From the NCBI GenBank assembly GCA_963575745.1, contig CAUYUJ010007224.1:864501-928500 (forward strand): 64,000 nucleotides of DNA, in the 5' to 3' direction. The stretch comes from Prorocentrum cordatum. Its lineage: Eukaryota; Sar; Dinophyceae; Prorocentrales; Prorocentraceae. The position numbers and the translations under genes are program-made. Positions 1-11,491 of the stretch are shown here, piece after piece; positions within the stretch are counted from its first letter, which is position 1, and each line of letters begins with the position of its first letter. The notes under the pieces are model-generated. The model was given only the letters and a program-made list of their open reading frames with translations. It did no database searches and was not told the origin of the DNA.

Positions 1-480
1 CCTCCAATGCTTGTTCATCGCCGATGGGGGCCTGATGGCCCACCTCGCCCAGGAACGCGCTCTCTCGTTATCGGGGACCCATCGCCAGCGAGAGACGGTT
101 GGAGATCAGGGGCAACGACAGGGGGGGATTGGCCCAGGGGTGGGACGCATCGGCCCCCGATCGCGCACTCATCGCCGATAAGGGCCCGATAACCGATAGC
201 CCTCCCCGCCCAGGAACTCGCGGATTCGCTGCCGGGGTCCTGCTGCACGGAACCTGTGGAAGGCAACGGCGGGCGGCGTCCACCTGTTTCCTCGCGCATC
301 CCAAGCGTGCCCGCAACCCGCAGTTGTGGATCGACCCCCAGTCGCCCACTCATCGCCGACCGGGGTCTGACAGCCCACCTCGCCCAGGAACGCGCGCGTT
401 CGTTATCGGGAACCTGTCGCCGATCTACCTGCGGTATATATATATATATATATACACTGCCGATTCCAGCTCGAGGTCCC
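1..480. repeat. Degenerate tandem repeat R2 (period about 155-180 bp)
   Basis: Three diverged copies of a block reading roughly ATCGCCGATNAGGGCCCGAT, then CCCACCTCGCCCAGGAAC, then CGTTATCGGG, begin near 14, 169 and 348. A further single copy lies near 47862-47960, so this is a dispersed family. The ORFs here are shadows of the repeat. A (TA)n tract at 434-455 ends the array. Confidence 0.7.
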
Positions 481-1239
481 CCCTCCTGAGCCAGTCCCCC
501 CCGTATCATTCCCCCCACGGGGAGGATGGTCTGTTCACGGAGATGCCGCAGGCGCAGCGCCGTGTTCGGTAACTTGCCCCCCAGCGCCATGTTCGGTAAC
601 CTGGTAAGGGACAGCGGAACTACGCTGAAGAGTGATGTGCAGTTGAATCTCCAATGAGAAGATGAGACTCACGCGCGCACGCTCGTGGAGCATGTGCTCT
701 CCAGATCGGCTCCTCGACAAGCAACGGGGCCCGCAGAACCACGTCCTCTCCTGCAGATGACAAGGTCCCGAGCGTTCTCCACAGAATGGTCGTGAGGGGC
801 GCATTGTGTTGTTTTGTTTGACGGGAGTTTTAGAACCAGTTGAGGTCGTGCGCTCCCGCTCGAGGATGGCGCGCCCCGCGCGCAGAGTCCTCGACAAGCT
901 AGCGGGGGAGGGGGCATGCCCCCCGCTGGCCCCCGGCAGCCTCCTGGAGGCCCAGTGTCATTGAATGTCAGCGTATGATGAATAACTGATGCCTCCCCCC
1001 CTCCCGAGGCTGTTGACCACACCTCGCGGTGCTCAAAAGAATTGTTTCATTTTTGTTTAATTGCGCGCGCCAGGGGGTCGTCGCGGGCGCCGCCGAGGGG
1101 CTCGAGTACCCCCCTGCACGGCAGCTTCAAACCGATTGCTTTCCGTAAAGAATTCATCATAGGGTCGTATACATCCGAGGCGAACTTCTCCCCCGTCTCA
1201 GGCTGATTATTGCCGTGCCACAGTCGTCGTCGACTACAC
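481..1239. other. Unassigned spacer
   Basis: Both strands were read and no coding signal was found. A segment near 1060-1085 (GCGCGCCAGGGGGTC) resembles the start of a short dispersed repeat also seen at 28705, 47510 and 50685. Confidence 0.5.
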
Positions 1240-1261
1240 TACAGCGGACCTACGCAGCACC

Positions 1262-1640
1262 TCCCCACAGTGCGTCGTCGTCGCGTCGTCGTCGTCGTCG
1301 TCGTCATTCGGCGTCGTCGTCGTCGTTGCCGTCGTCGACTGCGGCGGAATTCACAACGCAGCGTCGTCGTCCGTCGTCGCCGGCGCCGTCGTCGTCGTCG
1401 CCGTCGTCGCCGGCGCCGTCGTCGTCGAAGACGACAGCGGGGCCGCCCGGGCCTACGCAGCCCCCCCCCCCCAAGCCCCCCACTCATGGGGCATCCGCAG
1501 TGCGTCGTTTCGTCGTCGACGACTACACCGGGCATGCGCACCACACCCATGCCGCCCCCCCCCCTCATGGAGCATCCGCAGTGCGTCGTCGTCCGCCATC
1601 GCCGTCGTCATCGTCGTTGTCGTCGTTGCAGGACATATTG
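1262..1640. repeat. Cryptic (CGT/GTC)n trinucleotide tract
   Basis: Imperfect CGT/GTC repeats interrupted by C-rich stretches. All frames are open on both strands because the repeat has period 3, giving Arg-, Ser- and Val-rich artefact ORFs. Not treated as a gene. Confidence 0.85.
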
Positions 1641-2334
1641 TAATGGATGGGGGGGAAGGGGGGGAGAAGGAGAAGGAGGAGCCCTTGCCGCCTGCCTCTG
1701 CCGTTCCTCTTCCCTCTCCCTTTCGAAGCTTGTAGCTATGCCGGCACCGCCCGCCAGCTGAGGCGCCTCCTCCTCCTCCCGCCTACTCTCTCTCTCCTGT
1801 CTGTCTTCAGCTGCGTGAGTGATCACAGGTCGATGGCACGGAGAAAACCCAGCAATGCAGAGCAGGCCGATAGGACAGAACATACAGTTTCGACATCTGA
1901 TCCTGTGCAGACGGCGGGTGGGCAGGGATTCGAACGCAAGATTCAGCCCAAACCAGCCAGTGAGAGCTGACCGAATCAACAACTTCTGCCTGAGAACAAC
2001 CTGCTACAGCAGCTGAGGTACCAGCGGCGGCGCTAAGTCTGCGAATTTTCGACTGACAGCGCGGTCCCTCATGTTCCTGACGGAGTCCGTTGGCGCATGA
2101 GCTCTTGGAGGACTGAGATATAGCAATACCTTCCTTTTGCCAGTGTCCAATTCAAATACAAACATCTTTGCCGTCTTGGGAACGGATACCAGGTAGAACA
2201 CGATTCCATTTCGACTGTTGGCAGCCATTTCGCTTCCCTAGGCGTCGCTCCAAAGACAAGTTGTACTTGAGAGGCGAGCCGGTGTACACATTAGAGTTAC
2301 ACAGTGCATACAAGTAAAGAGAGACGAGTGGTCC
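1641..2334. other. Unassigned spacer
   Basis: Lower-GC stretch with no supported gene. A tRNA T-arm-like word (GGGATTCGAAC on the + strand, near 1927) has no fitting acceptor, D or anticodon arm and is not called. Confidence 0.45.
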
Positions 2335-2545
2335 GAGCAACGGAAATGATGGCCCCGGTCGGGTTCGGTTCGGTCCAGTTCGTCGCGCTTTCGGGTCGTC
2401 TCGGCCGTTCTGGTTCGGATCGCGGTCCAAGTCGGTCCAGCGATCCGAGCTACATGGCCGGAACGGCTCGGCCGGTCCGGTTTGGCCGTTCGTTTCGGCC
2501 GGTTCGATCCGGTTCGGCCAGTCCTAGTTTTTGTATCGTAAGTTC
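2335..2545. repeat. GGTTCGG-type low-complexity repeat, copy 1
   Basis: Dense irregular repetition of GGTTCGGTCC, GGCCGGTTCG and similar words. The same composition recurs at 24060-24440, so it is a dispersed cryptically simple sequence. Open in several frames by composition; no protein is called. Confidence 0.6.
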
Positions 2546-4282
2546 GTTTGTCGTGCATGCTATTGAGCGTTGCCGCTTCTACTGCTTAGACCTCGAACAG
2601 AAATAACGAGCATTCATGCCACAATTATCTGTCAACACCTCCCCCTCCCCCCAATGTTCAAAGTCGGCGGTGGGTCTGATGAGCTGCACCTCGACCGCAG
2701 GCTCCCCCGCGCGTGCACAAACTTTGGGTGTTTTTTTTTTTGGGGGGGGGGTCACTAATTGTTTCCCTCTACCGTTGCGTTGCCTTTTCACATAAGTGCC
2801 GTCAGCAGAAAAACGAAAACGAGGAGCGGGGAAGGCGGGCGAGAGAGGAGGGAGGGAGAGATGGAGGGAGGTAGGGGAGGAAGGGGGGGAGGAGGGCCGA
2901 GGGAGGGGGGAAGGGAGCGAGAGGCCGAGGGGGGAAGGGGCGGGGGGGCCGAGGGAGGGAGGGAGGGGGCAGGAGTGCCGGCACCCAAGGGGAGGATAAG
3001 GATGAGGATGGATCGGGGGAGCCTTGCCTGCGGGCAGACTGCCACCTAACTCCACAGCAAGCCACTTGAGTGTAATGCTCACGGTTTACTCGGGGGGGGA
3101 TGCCGGCACCGGGGGGGGATGCCAGCACCCGGGAGGGGGGATGCCAGCTTTCGGGGGTGGGAGAGGGACCTTTCGGGGGCTCCTCTGGGGTTATGATGTG
3201 GCCGCCCCTGGTAGGGCCTCATGTATGAAGAAAGTGCCAGATAGGTCAAACATAGGTTTAAAATAACTTCGTGCATATCGTTAAAAATAGGTACGCCCAG
3301 CCCGCCCGCTCGCCCTTCAAGAAGGCGAGGGGTCCACGCGCGAGACAAATAATGTTACAAAGTAAGTCGTTTAGCCACCTGCGGTATTTCGTTATACTTG
3401 GCCTCGTTCTAAACGTTGCCCCGATGTGTCTACACCTTCGTCCCATTAGCAATATGCGCGCTCTTCGGTGATTCCATTCAGGTCACCTCGTTGTACCCCC
3501 CCCCGCAAATCTCACTTCCCCACCTCATTATCACCTGCTTTCCCCCGTAAGAAACCGCCGGTGTCCGACGTTGCTTTGGGAGGAGGGGGGAGGAGGAGTG
3601 CGAGTGCGATTTTGGCAGTATGACAGAGAGTCGGATATGCGACGCCCGCACAGGACGGTCGTTGCGCGCAGGCCACATGTGCAAGCAAGTTATGGCCTTG
3701 ATTGCTTGTGTTTGTTCGTTGGTCCCAGGGCCTGTTAAAGCCTGACCTGGGCAAAGTGAAGCATGATTCGACAGTGCGGCGCTATATGTATTTCAAGCGC
3801 CGCCACATGCATTTCTGACAACAGTAGCGCGTAGTGCTTCGAAATCGCAAACCGTAATTCTCATGGCCACGTTTACACGTCCCCCCCATGTATAATGAGT
3901 CGTGCCCCAGCTTCGAAAATAGGACATCCCACGCACCCCATGTTTGAGAGGGCACGCGCGACGCAAGACCTTCAAACGCCAATGCAAAATTGAGTTTCGC
4001 CTAGAGACAGTCCTTAAAATTCCGCGCTTCGCCCAGATCTTACTATGTCTGCGACTCCCGTTGCTGCATCACGATGCTGCGCCTCGCCGAACGACGTTCC
4101 AGGCCAACTAACGTGGGCCAAGCTGCAATGTTGCGCCTTGCCGAGAGACCCCCAGCACAGTGCGGTCGACGCCCCAACAATGCCTCTCCCATATCTCCCA
4201 ATAATCATTCGCCGCGTTTGTGCATTTTCGCGGAACGGTGACCCACCCCATTCCCCCTTTGCTCCCCCTGCACACCATCCCG
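2546..4282. other. Spacer with purine-rich tract and small tandem repeat
   Basis: A GGGAGG-rich purine tract occupies about 2815-2995. Three imperfect copies of GGGGGGATGCCRGCACC lie at about 3088-3160. The rest (3170-4282) shows no supported gene, although it lies directly upstream of the relict spliced leader at 4283. Confidence 0.5.
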
Positions 4283-4304
4283 TCCTTAGCCATTTTGGCT
4301 CGAG
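4283..4304 (+). other. Relict dinoflagellate spliced leader (DinoSL)
   Basis: This 22-nt stretch matches the dinoflagellate trans-spliced leader at 20 of 22 positions as I know it, including the whole core AGCCATTTTGGCTC. The differences are G to T at leader base 4 and A to G near the 3' end. The SL is normally added to mRNA by trans-splicing and is not encoded next to genes. A genomic copy at a gene's 5' end is therefore the recognised signature of a reverse-transcribed, reinserted mRNA. Coding sequence follows within about 200 nt on the same strand. Confidence 0.85.
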
Positions 4305-4331
4305 AGGTTCTGGCCCCTCGCCTCTCTGAAC

Positions 4332-7085
4332 ATGATAGCCCTTCATGTTCATTCATATATGTCCATAGTCTTCATAATGTGGGCTGCCGTGGCAGCGACA
4401 GTCGCACTGGAGCCCGAACCGCCCGAGGCGGACCCAGGGGCTCGGCGGCGGCCATCGACGCAGCCAGCTTGGCCCCAGCAGATGCATCAGCCGCCGCCGA
4501 GCCGAACATGTTGCTGAATGCGCTGGGCGACACTCTGGCACCCCAGCCGCCACAGAAAAGAATGAGAACAGGTCGTCCAGCGTCGTGGGTGCGTTCCGTA
4601 TCAGGTGAATTGGATTCACAATCAGTGGAGTTGGACTCGCCACCAAGGCCCACGGAGTCTGATTCTCATGCGCCTGCGGCAGAACTGGTGACCAGACACA
4701 CGGGTGTGATCGTGAGGGATTGGGATAAGAGCATGCCAGTTTCTGTTGTATCCCTTGCGCCGCCCAGCCCATTATCATTTCACCTTGAGTCGTGCGTCGC
4801 AATGGGGATGCCACCTGGTGCTGTGCAGCGTCCTATCATCCTGGATGTGGCTCGACATTGGTGCACTTCCTCTGGGCTCGTGCTGAACTGGTCGCAGATC
4901 GCCAGGTCGACAGGCCACGACCGCCAGGTCCTGCAGAAAGCGCTTCACCGCTTTGCTGAGGCGTATTTCTTGTGCCAGGTTCAGTTGAGGAAGAAGCTCG
5001 AGGGCGCCCTGGTGGAGTCGCTCGGCAGAGAACGGTGCCTGCTGTACGTCGACACGTCACGCTACGACGGGACACCCATGAAGACGACGTTGAGGGGAGA
5101 TGCTGCTACAGGATCCGCAATTGATGTCAATATCCACGCTCTTGTCCCCCTGCCGTTTGGCAGGGTACTGCGGCTCATGCACGCCCTCGCTGTTCACTAA
5201 CGAAGTGCTGCGATGGTCACGAAGCTCATGCAGATTAACCAAGTAGTGTGGTTGCTCGTCAATGTTGGCGATATCCCAGTGCGGCTGTATCTGAATACTG
5301 TGTGCCTCCTTCAGCCGATGGAGTCGACGGCTGCGCCAGTGTGCAAGAACGCAGTGCTACGGAGTTGCGCGGTGTCCACATACAGCGACGGCTTCAAACA
5401 ACGGATGCGCTTCTGCTGCTCTGACTCCGCGAAGCCCAGCATCGTCGTGGAGAACAGCATCGCGTCTGACCGACATGGATGGGAGTCCCTGCGCTTGTTC
5501 TGCGAAGTTCACGTGACAGCAGGTATCCACAACAAGACGTTTGAGAGTATCATGCCTCGCACGATTTCGTCGGTGGTTCACGCATCCCTCTCCTTGCAGC
5601 TCAGCAGCTATTTGAATCAGTTTAGGAAGTGTTTGAGGCACGTGATCAAGTCCAGGATCAAGCTCGTCCCCGAGGGGCTGCCAGATGACGCTGTTAAGTA
5701 CAAGAGATCTGTCATCTAGATGTTTGACTGGCCCTGGCAGGGAGGTGAAGAAAGTAGTTGTCGCTTGCCTTCCACGCGGCGACTGGAGGAATCGAGATTA
5801 CGTCGAGGTATGCGTGCCACACGGGCTTGTGACCGACATCGACGTAGCTGCAGTGGCAAGCGTCATCGAGAACGGTCTCAGTTTCGCCCTGGTGAGCGCG
5901 AAGCCTAGCGTGTGGCCGAGACATCGGTGGACGGGCTCAGAGATCGCAGTTGACTTTTGGGGGCGCCTCGAAGCAATGCACGGGCTGGCGTCTGCGACGT
6001 ATCCTTTGTTTTCTCGAGCCCTCGGCAAAGAATTACCTCCCGCGGGCCCTATTGGCGGGGCGGTGGGCGCCGATGGTGCCGCTGGTGTTTTGGAAGACGG
6101 CGGGGTCGATGATGTCGCGCACGTCCATCACGGGCCAGAGGCGGAGGCACCCGCCGACGCTGCTCCAGCTGATGGACATGAGGTCGTCGACAACGCTGGC
6201 CGCGCTGACTCGGAGCCGAGCTTCGCAGAGAAGAACGCAAAAGGACAGGAAGTTGACGCTCGAATGGTTGTCGAGAGATCCCTTGCCTGACCTGATGTTG
6301 TTGAGGTGTGCGCTCAATCCCATCATGCGCATGCTCCACGATCAGCTGGGCATGGCTAGCCTGCGCTGGGAGCTCAGCCAGAGGGCGGCCGTGGCGAGGT
6401 CGCATCAGATGGGGCGCCTTCCAGGACTAGGCGCTGGGGGCTACAGGATCGTCACCGCGCGCGAGCTCATACCGGAGGAAAATTTCTTCAAAGAGCTCCA
6501 GGCGATCTGGCTTGGGCCACATCACTGGCGTCCGTTTCCAGAGGGGTGCTACGCAGAGGAGTTCAACTGCCTGGCGCTCCGCTTGCTCGCGCGGGAAGGC
6601 GCGCTGGTGGAGCAGCTCCACGTTTCGAACCACTCCCTCTTCCACTTCAGAGTCTCCGGGCTGCTCGTGGACAGCAGCAGGGCGCAGTCGTTGAACCGAA
6701 CCCCAGACTGCATATAGGGGCCGCGGGGTAAAGATTTGCGCGCCCGCTTCCCTGGCTTGGTTGGCCAGGACCTCTGGGAGGTGCTGCTCGCCCTCGCCAT
6801 GCTCATTCAAGTGGACATCGCGTGCGTGGAGGCGAAGCACGCTGCCGTCCGACGCCAGCTGGAGCAGAGGTCAACCCGCCGACACACACGCTCAACATCG
6901 AGGACGCCTCCGCCGAGTGGCTGATGCAGCAGGCTCGCACTCTTCAGAGGACGCGACCTTGGTCTGGCCAGCACCGCCATGAGACCAGTGCGAGCGAGCA
7001 GGACAGGGACGCGAGAATCGGGCGCTCAGGGGGCGCCCGGTCGAGGGTTAGCGCAAAGCTATCCTTGCGGACGGGGGAGGGGTGA
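4332..7085 (+). pseudogene. Retroposed, decayed copy of an unrecognised protein family (5' part)
   Basis: Coding potential runs on the + strand for about 2.7 kb without a clear intron but is broken repeatedly. Frame 2 (GTG/ATG near 4508) is open to a TAA at 5198 and continues in the same frame to a TAG at 5717. It then moves to frame 0 (to about 6290), frame 1 (to 6717, and again about 6736-6870) and frame 0 (to 7085). Each segment reads like real protein with high GC3. Segments include NWSQIARSTGHDRQVLQKAL near 4890, a CEVHVTAGIHNKTF block near 5498-5540, LPRGDWRNRDYVEV near 5780 and DLWEVLLALAML near 6765. The relict SL upstream fits a processed pseudogene. I recall similar predicted proteins in other dinoflagellates but cannot verify it. 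The CxxH block hints at a transposase-like fold, which is inference. Function unknown. Confidence 0.6.
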
Positions 7086-8057
7086 GTGACACGCGTAATT
7101 CTGAGTCCGAACCACGGCGCGCCACGTTTGGGGTGGTGGTGGGTGGGGGAGCGGCGGGAGCGTGGAGATAATTTACCTGACGGCCTCCCCATCTCGCCAG
7201 CCTGGGTTGTGGGTCGGAAGCCTGTCTGTTGGGTGGTCGTTGGGATGTCGCGCGGGGCCTCTCGGTTGGTGACAAGTTTGAAGCCTCTTGGGGGCAGTTC
7301 TGGGGTTTCTGAAGGCGTCTTCGGGGCCTCCTGGGGATCTGTTGGGGCTTCTCGGGGGGCCTCTCGGGGCCTCCGTGAGGCCGCGTGGGGGCCTCTTGGG
7401 GCGGGGGCTCGGATTTTCGGTTCGTGTTCCCCCGCTTTGGGCCCTCCGTGGGGTTGTCTTTGGACCCTCTGGGGTCGTCTTGGGCGCCTCTGGAGCCGCC
7501 TTGGAGCCTGACTTGGGTAGTGCTGGGGTCCTCCTGGGGGGCTCGTGGGCCGTCTTGAGGCGGTCCTGGGGGCACCTTGGACAGTCGTGGAGCGTCGGGG
7601 GCTGGAATAATCGACGCCCAGAGCATTGAAACACACGTGGAGTATGCATTACGTTGGTATCTCAAGGCCCTCTTGGCTCTTGGGGCCCTGTTGGGGCGTC
7701 TCGGAGGCCTCTTGGGCCATCTCGAGGCCATCTTGAGCGTCTTGGGGCGATCGTCGGGCGACCTGGGTTCTTCCAGGGCCGTCTCGAGGGCCGCGCGATG
7801 CCCCGCCCCATATCGGGCATTCCACCAGGCCCAACAGAATCGCGCGAGACGCTGCGAGGAACCCCAGGGGGCACGCGACAAGCCCAATAATGTTTGGCAC
7901 TGCGAGGCCAGGGCCCTTCATGGACTCCCCACGGGTGCTTGAAGGAATAAGCATTCCGACCACGCCAACCTGCCGCCGCGCCCAACGGCGCGGTGGCGGA
8001 TTGGCGGGGTCGGAATGGCATGCGCACGTTGCCCATTCGCCGTGCCCTCACGTTGCA
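7086..8057 (+). repeat. Insertion or intron of CTTGGGGGCCTC-type minisatellite interrupting the decayed locus
   Basis: Coding similarity stops near 7000 and resumes near 8058. Between them lies a GC-rich region whose core (about 7250-7760) repeats words such as GGCCTCTTGGGGGC and GTCTTGGGGC. This is the same core as repeat family R1 at 10826, 14711 and 24694, but the R1 end words are not evident. The right edge resembles a splice acceptor (CACGTTGCAG ending at 8057). It is either an intron or an inserted element. Confidence 0.5.
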
Positions 8058-10364
8058 GGGGAGGGGGGCGGAGGACGCCGTGCCCGACGAGCGAGCCCGC
8101 GCAGGAGAAGAAGCGCATGAGGCCAGGGGGCTCTTGGAGGGCCCATGTGAGCACGGCGACTTCGGCTGCGGGAGGGATGAGAGGTTGTGGCATCAGAGCC
8201 CTGAGCGCCCAGTACAGAGAGATCAAACAACGGGGCGGTGACGATTGGAACAGACTTGTATGCGATGGCAACCTCGCCACTGTCGCTGCCAGGGCTGAGC
8301 GCGCTGGCCCCAAGACAGGGGCGTTCGGACTGAACAAGAAGCAGCGCGCTGCCATGAGACTTCGGGCAACGCGGCAGGCGCAGGCCAATCGCGCGCAGTC
8401 GACGAGCGGCGACGCGGCGAGCCCTCTCCCAGGGGGCACTTCATTCATGGATGTATCTTGCCACGCGGCCGTTGCCAAGGAGTTGAGTTCACAGAATCGG
8501 CAGCGGGTTGCCCAGCAGGAGAAGGATATTCAGGACGCGCTTTCTGAGTTCGAGGTTGGCAGCGGCGCTGGTTTCGTGGAGGAGCTCCGCAGGCAAATGC
8601 CTATATTGCGGCAGTCTGGTATTGTTATTGTTCCAGTGCCACGCGAGGGCCGTGGTCATTGCTACTTCGCGCGGCCCCCTTCAGAGCAGCATGCGAAAGT
8701 TGGCGCTGCGTGGGCGGAGGCGTTCAGCAAATGCAACTTAGGGCAGTACCTAGAGCAACAGTGGTCGCAGAGACATCGCACAATCATGAGGGACGATTGC
8801 GCTCTTGTCGATGCCCCAGCTGCGCTCCTCACTCCGTGCATGAAGGCTGGCATCTGCATTTGTCAAGGGGATGGGCTGCGCAGGTGGAAGTTTCGGAATA
8901 AGTACTTGGTCCATCTCAAGGCCACCTGCCCACCGCGATCTTCGATGCGAGCATTGCTGGTTGATGGCTTCATCGCGTGTCGGTTAGAGGGTTCGCCATT
9001 GGGGGGCGCCGGGGGACCCCCTGTGCAATTGTGGTTCCACGTCGCCGCGATGCACTTGAACCCATTTCGGCCGACCTTCAGCAAGTTGCAGAAGCCAGCT
9101 GCTCAGCCTGAGGATGAGCGGAAGATCAAGTTGAAGGCTCGCGGGATGTTCGCGTCTGCCATGCGTTTCTTCAGATTAAATGCATTTCCTGTGCGCCCCG
9201 GCGCGTAGCCGCATAGCCGATGCATTTCCAGTGCGCGCGCCTCGCGTATTTCCCAGCCCCCGCCCCCCTTGGCATTGAGGCGTTTGTGTCTGGCAATGCA
9301 GAGGGTTGAGGGCAAACGGTTTCATAGGGGGTCCCTCAGCGCCCCCCAATGTGCCGCAGGCTGTCGGCAGCATCTACACAGAGATGCAGGCCTTCAGCGA
9401 AATGTCCTTGAACACCGAGTGGACAGTCGAGTTCTTCCAGATTTGCTCTACCAGCTTGGCTCTGCCGTATCTTTCGCCAGGCATTGTATCAGTTGCGAGC
9501 GCCAGCCCTGTCTACCATGCCTGGCCGCCCTTGCGGGAGAAGAGGGGCACGAACGTGACAGATACTTCTGCCCCTGATTGGTCTTCAGTTGCGTCGGGCT
9601 CACAGGCGCTGGCAGACGGCGACAGCTGCGACCCCGAGGAGGACCTCACCAAGGATGAGGGCGCTGAGGGAGGCGGCACGGGTGGCGAGGGTGTCGAGCC
9701 ACGCAGCGACTTGGATGAGTTAATGGACATGTTTCTGGCCATGATCCCCGATGACGGGGCCGACGGAGCTGGCGGCGACACTGGTTCTTCTTCTTCTGGC
9801 CCCAGTGGAGGCGATGGCGGCGGGGCTGCCAATTCAGCGGCATCGGGTTCGGGAGAGCCGCCACCGCCGCTGCCCCCGCTGCCGCCGCATGAGGAGCTGC
9901 CGCCGGCGGGAGCCGCTCCACCGCCGCCAGAGCTGCTTCCGCCACTTGCCGCTGGGCCTCCTGTGCGCGGCGGCCAGAGACCTGCCGAGGCAGCTGTTCA
10001 CGTGGGCACGGGGAAGATCAGCTACTATGAGTCGAAGAACTGTTTCGAGGCAGTCTGCTCCAAGCACGGGCGCGTCCTGACGCGAACCTCCAGGTTGAAG
10101 AGAGTTGCGGGTGGAGCGATGAAAGGAGGGAGGCCGTGCGGCTTCCTCGCGGCATGGCTGGTCGATGGCCACGGATGCCACAGGAAGGTCGAGCACGCAG
10201 ACAACGTGCGGCTCCGAGCCTTGGACCGCGACCAGAGATTGTTGGCGCGCAGCGGTCTTGAGGCCACTGACGCAGGGAGGAAGCTCCTCAGTTTTGAACG
10301 CGCCCTTGCTGATGGCGAGGAGAGCGAGTCTCTGGATGTGTCGGGGTGCGTAATGGGAGTTTAG
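8058..10364 (+). pseudogene. Continuation of the decayed unknown family (3' part)
   Basis: Frame 2 is open to a TAG at 9206. Coding then resumes in frame 0, probably from an acceptor GTGCCGCAG near 9357, to a TAG at 10362. Readable blocks include a WRAHV...IRALSAQYREIKQRGGDDW segment near 8134-8250, spaced somewhat like an HMG-type box (weak inference). Later blocks are QLWFHVAAMHLNPFRP near 9028, NTEWTVEFFQ near 9412, a Gly/Pro-rich linker (9640-9960), and a C-terminal block with FEAVCSKHGRVLTRT and GGRPCGFLAAWLVDGHGCHR (10045-10180). GC3 is high throughout. It appears to be the second half of the locus starting at 4332. The 9.2-kb frame change could be an intron or decay. No poly(A) or target duplication was recognised after 10364. 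Confidence 0.55.
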
Positions 10365-10825
10365 CATGCGCCCCTTTCTGCTGGCAGATTTACCCTGCGA
10401 GCTGGCGAAGGGGGGCGCATTGCGCATCGCCCCAAGATGTCACGCATCCTGGTGGCAAGCCTGTGTTCTGCTCGCGCGTCGGCGCTGCGCCTGCACGCGC
10501 TGTCTGCCGACGCCGCATCACCAAGCTTAGGTTGCACCGAGCCAGCTAGCTATAGTCAAATCATCCCCCCTCCCCTCCGCCCTTAAGAAGAGCGCATCGC
10601 CTCTCCCCTCCCCGCCCGCCCTCCCCCGAGTGGTCCGCGCCCCCGCGGCGCTCATCTGTCGCTGCGACCCACGGTAGCATTGATGCCCCGAATGAGCGAT
10701 CAACTGCATCCAAAATGTAGACCATTAGATGAAACCCGCTATCCAACCCGCTTACACCATATGGCTAGGAAATGTCTAAGTTCGTGTGTGGCCACGGTCC
10801 CTTAGGACGCAGCTCTTAGGACTAA
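10365..10825. other. Unassigned spacer
   Basis: Nothing supported on either strand. Short pyrimidine-rich stretch at 10562-10630. Confidence 0.5.
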
Positions 10826-11491
10826 ATTGTTGGCGCTTCGCGAACCCCCACCAACCCATCCAGAAACGATGCCCCAGAGAAGTTGCCTCGACCAGGGAAG
10901 TGGGCAGCACGCAGAGGAAGACTGCATGAGATGTCTTGGGGTATCTTGGGCCATCTGGGAGGTCATCGCGGACTCCCCCAGGCACTCTTGGAGTCATCCT
11001 AATCAAGGCCCCCCCCTCCCAAGAGGCCAACATGTGGCTAAAACCTTAGTGGCGCCAGTGATTGGGCATTCTCGCCGAGGCCTCTTGGAGCTTCTTGGGT
11101 GCCTCTGGGGGGTCTCTTGGGGCCTCTTGGGGGCCTCTTGGGGGCCACTTGGGGGCATCCTGGGGGCCTCTTGGGGCTTCCTGGCCACCTCGCGGGGCCC
11201 TCCTGGGACGCCCCTGGGGGCCTTCGGGGCCATCGATGGGCCGCTGATTGCGGCCCCCCCTCAGGAGGCCAACGCGTGGCCAACGCCAACGTAAAACAAA
11301 CGATGTTGGCTTCCTCGCCGAGGCCGTTTCGAACGCTCAGGCGACTCGCGGGGCCCCCCGCCCAGGTCCAGTGGAGGGGGTAGGGGGAGGGGCAACGCCC
11401 TCCCCGAAGGGGAAGACGGAAGGGTGGAAGAGGAAACTCTCTAAACCACCGACGCCCCGAGGGCTGGTGGGATTCGCAGTTGTGGTAGGCA
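10826..11491 (+). repeat. Interspersed repeat R1, copy 1
   Basis: It starts with TTGGCGCTTCGCGAAC, then CCCATCCAGAAACGATGCCC. It continues into a core of imperfect CTTGGGGGCCTC repeats (about 11080-11220). It ends in a conserved module with a small hairpin (CTCCCCGAAGGGG) and AGGGCTGGTGGGATTC. The same order of modules is found reversed at 14711-15391 and directly at 24694-25258. The apparent ORFs (SWGLLGASWGPLGG...) are translations of the core. Confidence 0.8.

Noticed and set aside
1210-1761. Long Arg-, Ser- and Val-rich ORFs on both strands
   Set aside because: They are the frames of a CGT/GTC triplet repeat; no start context, codon bias or splice edges.
1920-2010. tRNA-like T-arm on the minus strand (GTTCGAATCC)
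   Set aside because: No matching acceptor stem, D arm or anticodon arm at workable spacing; a possible A box lies too close to the B box.
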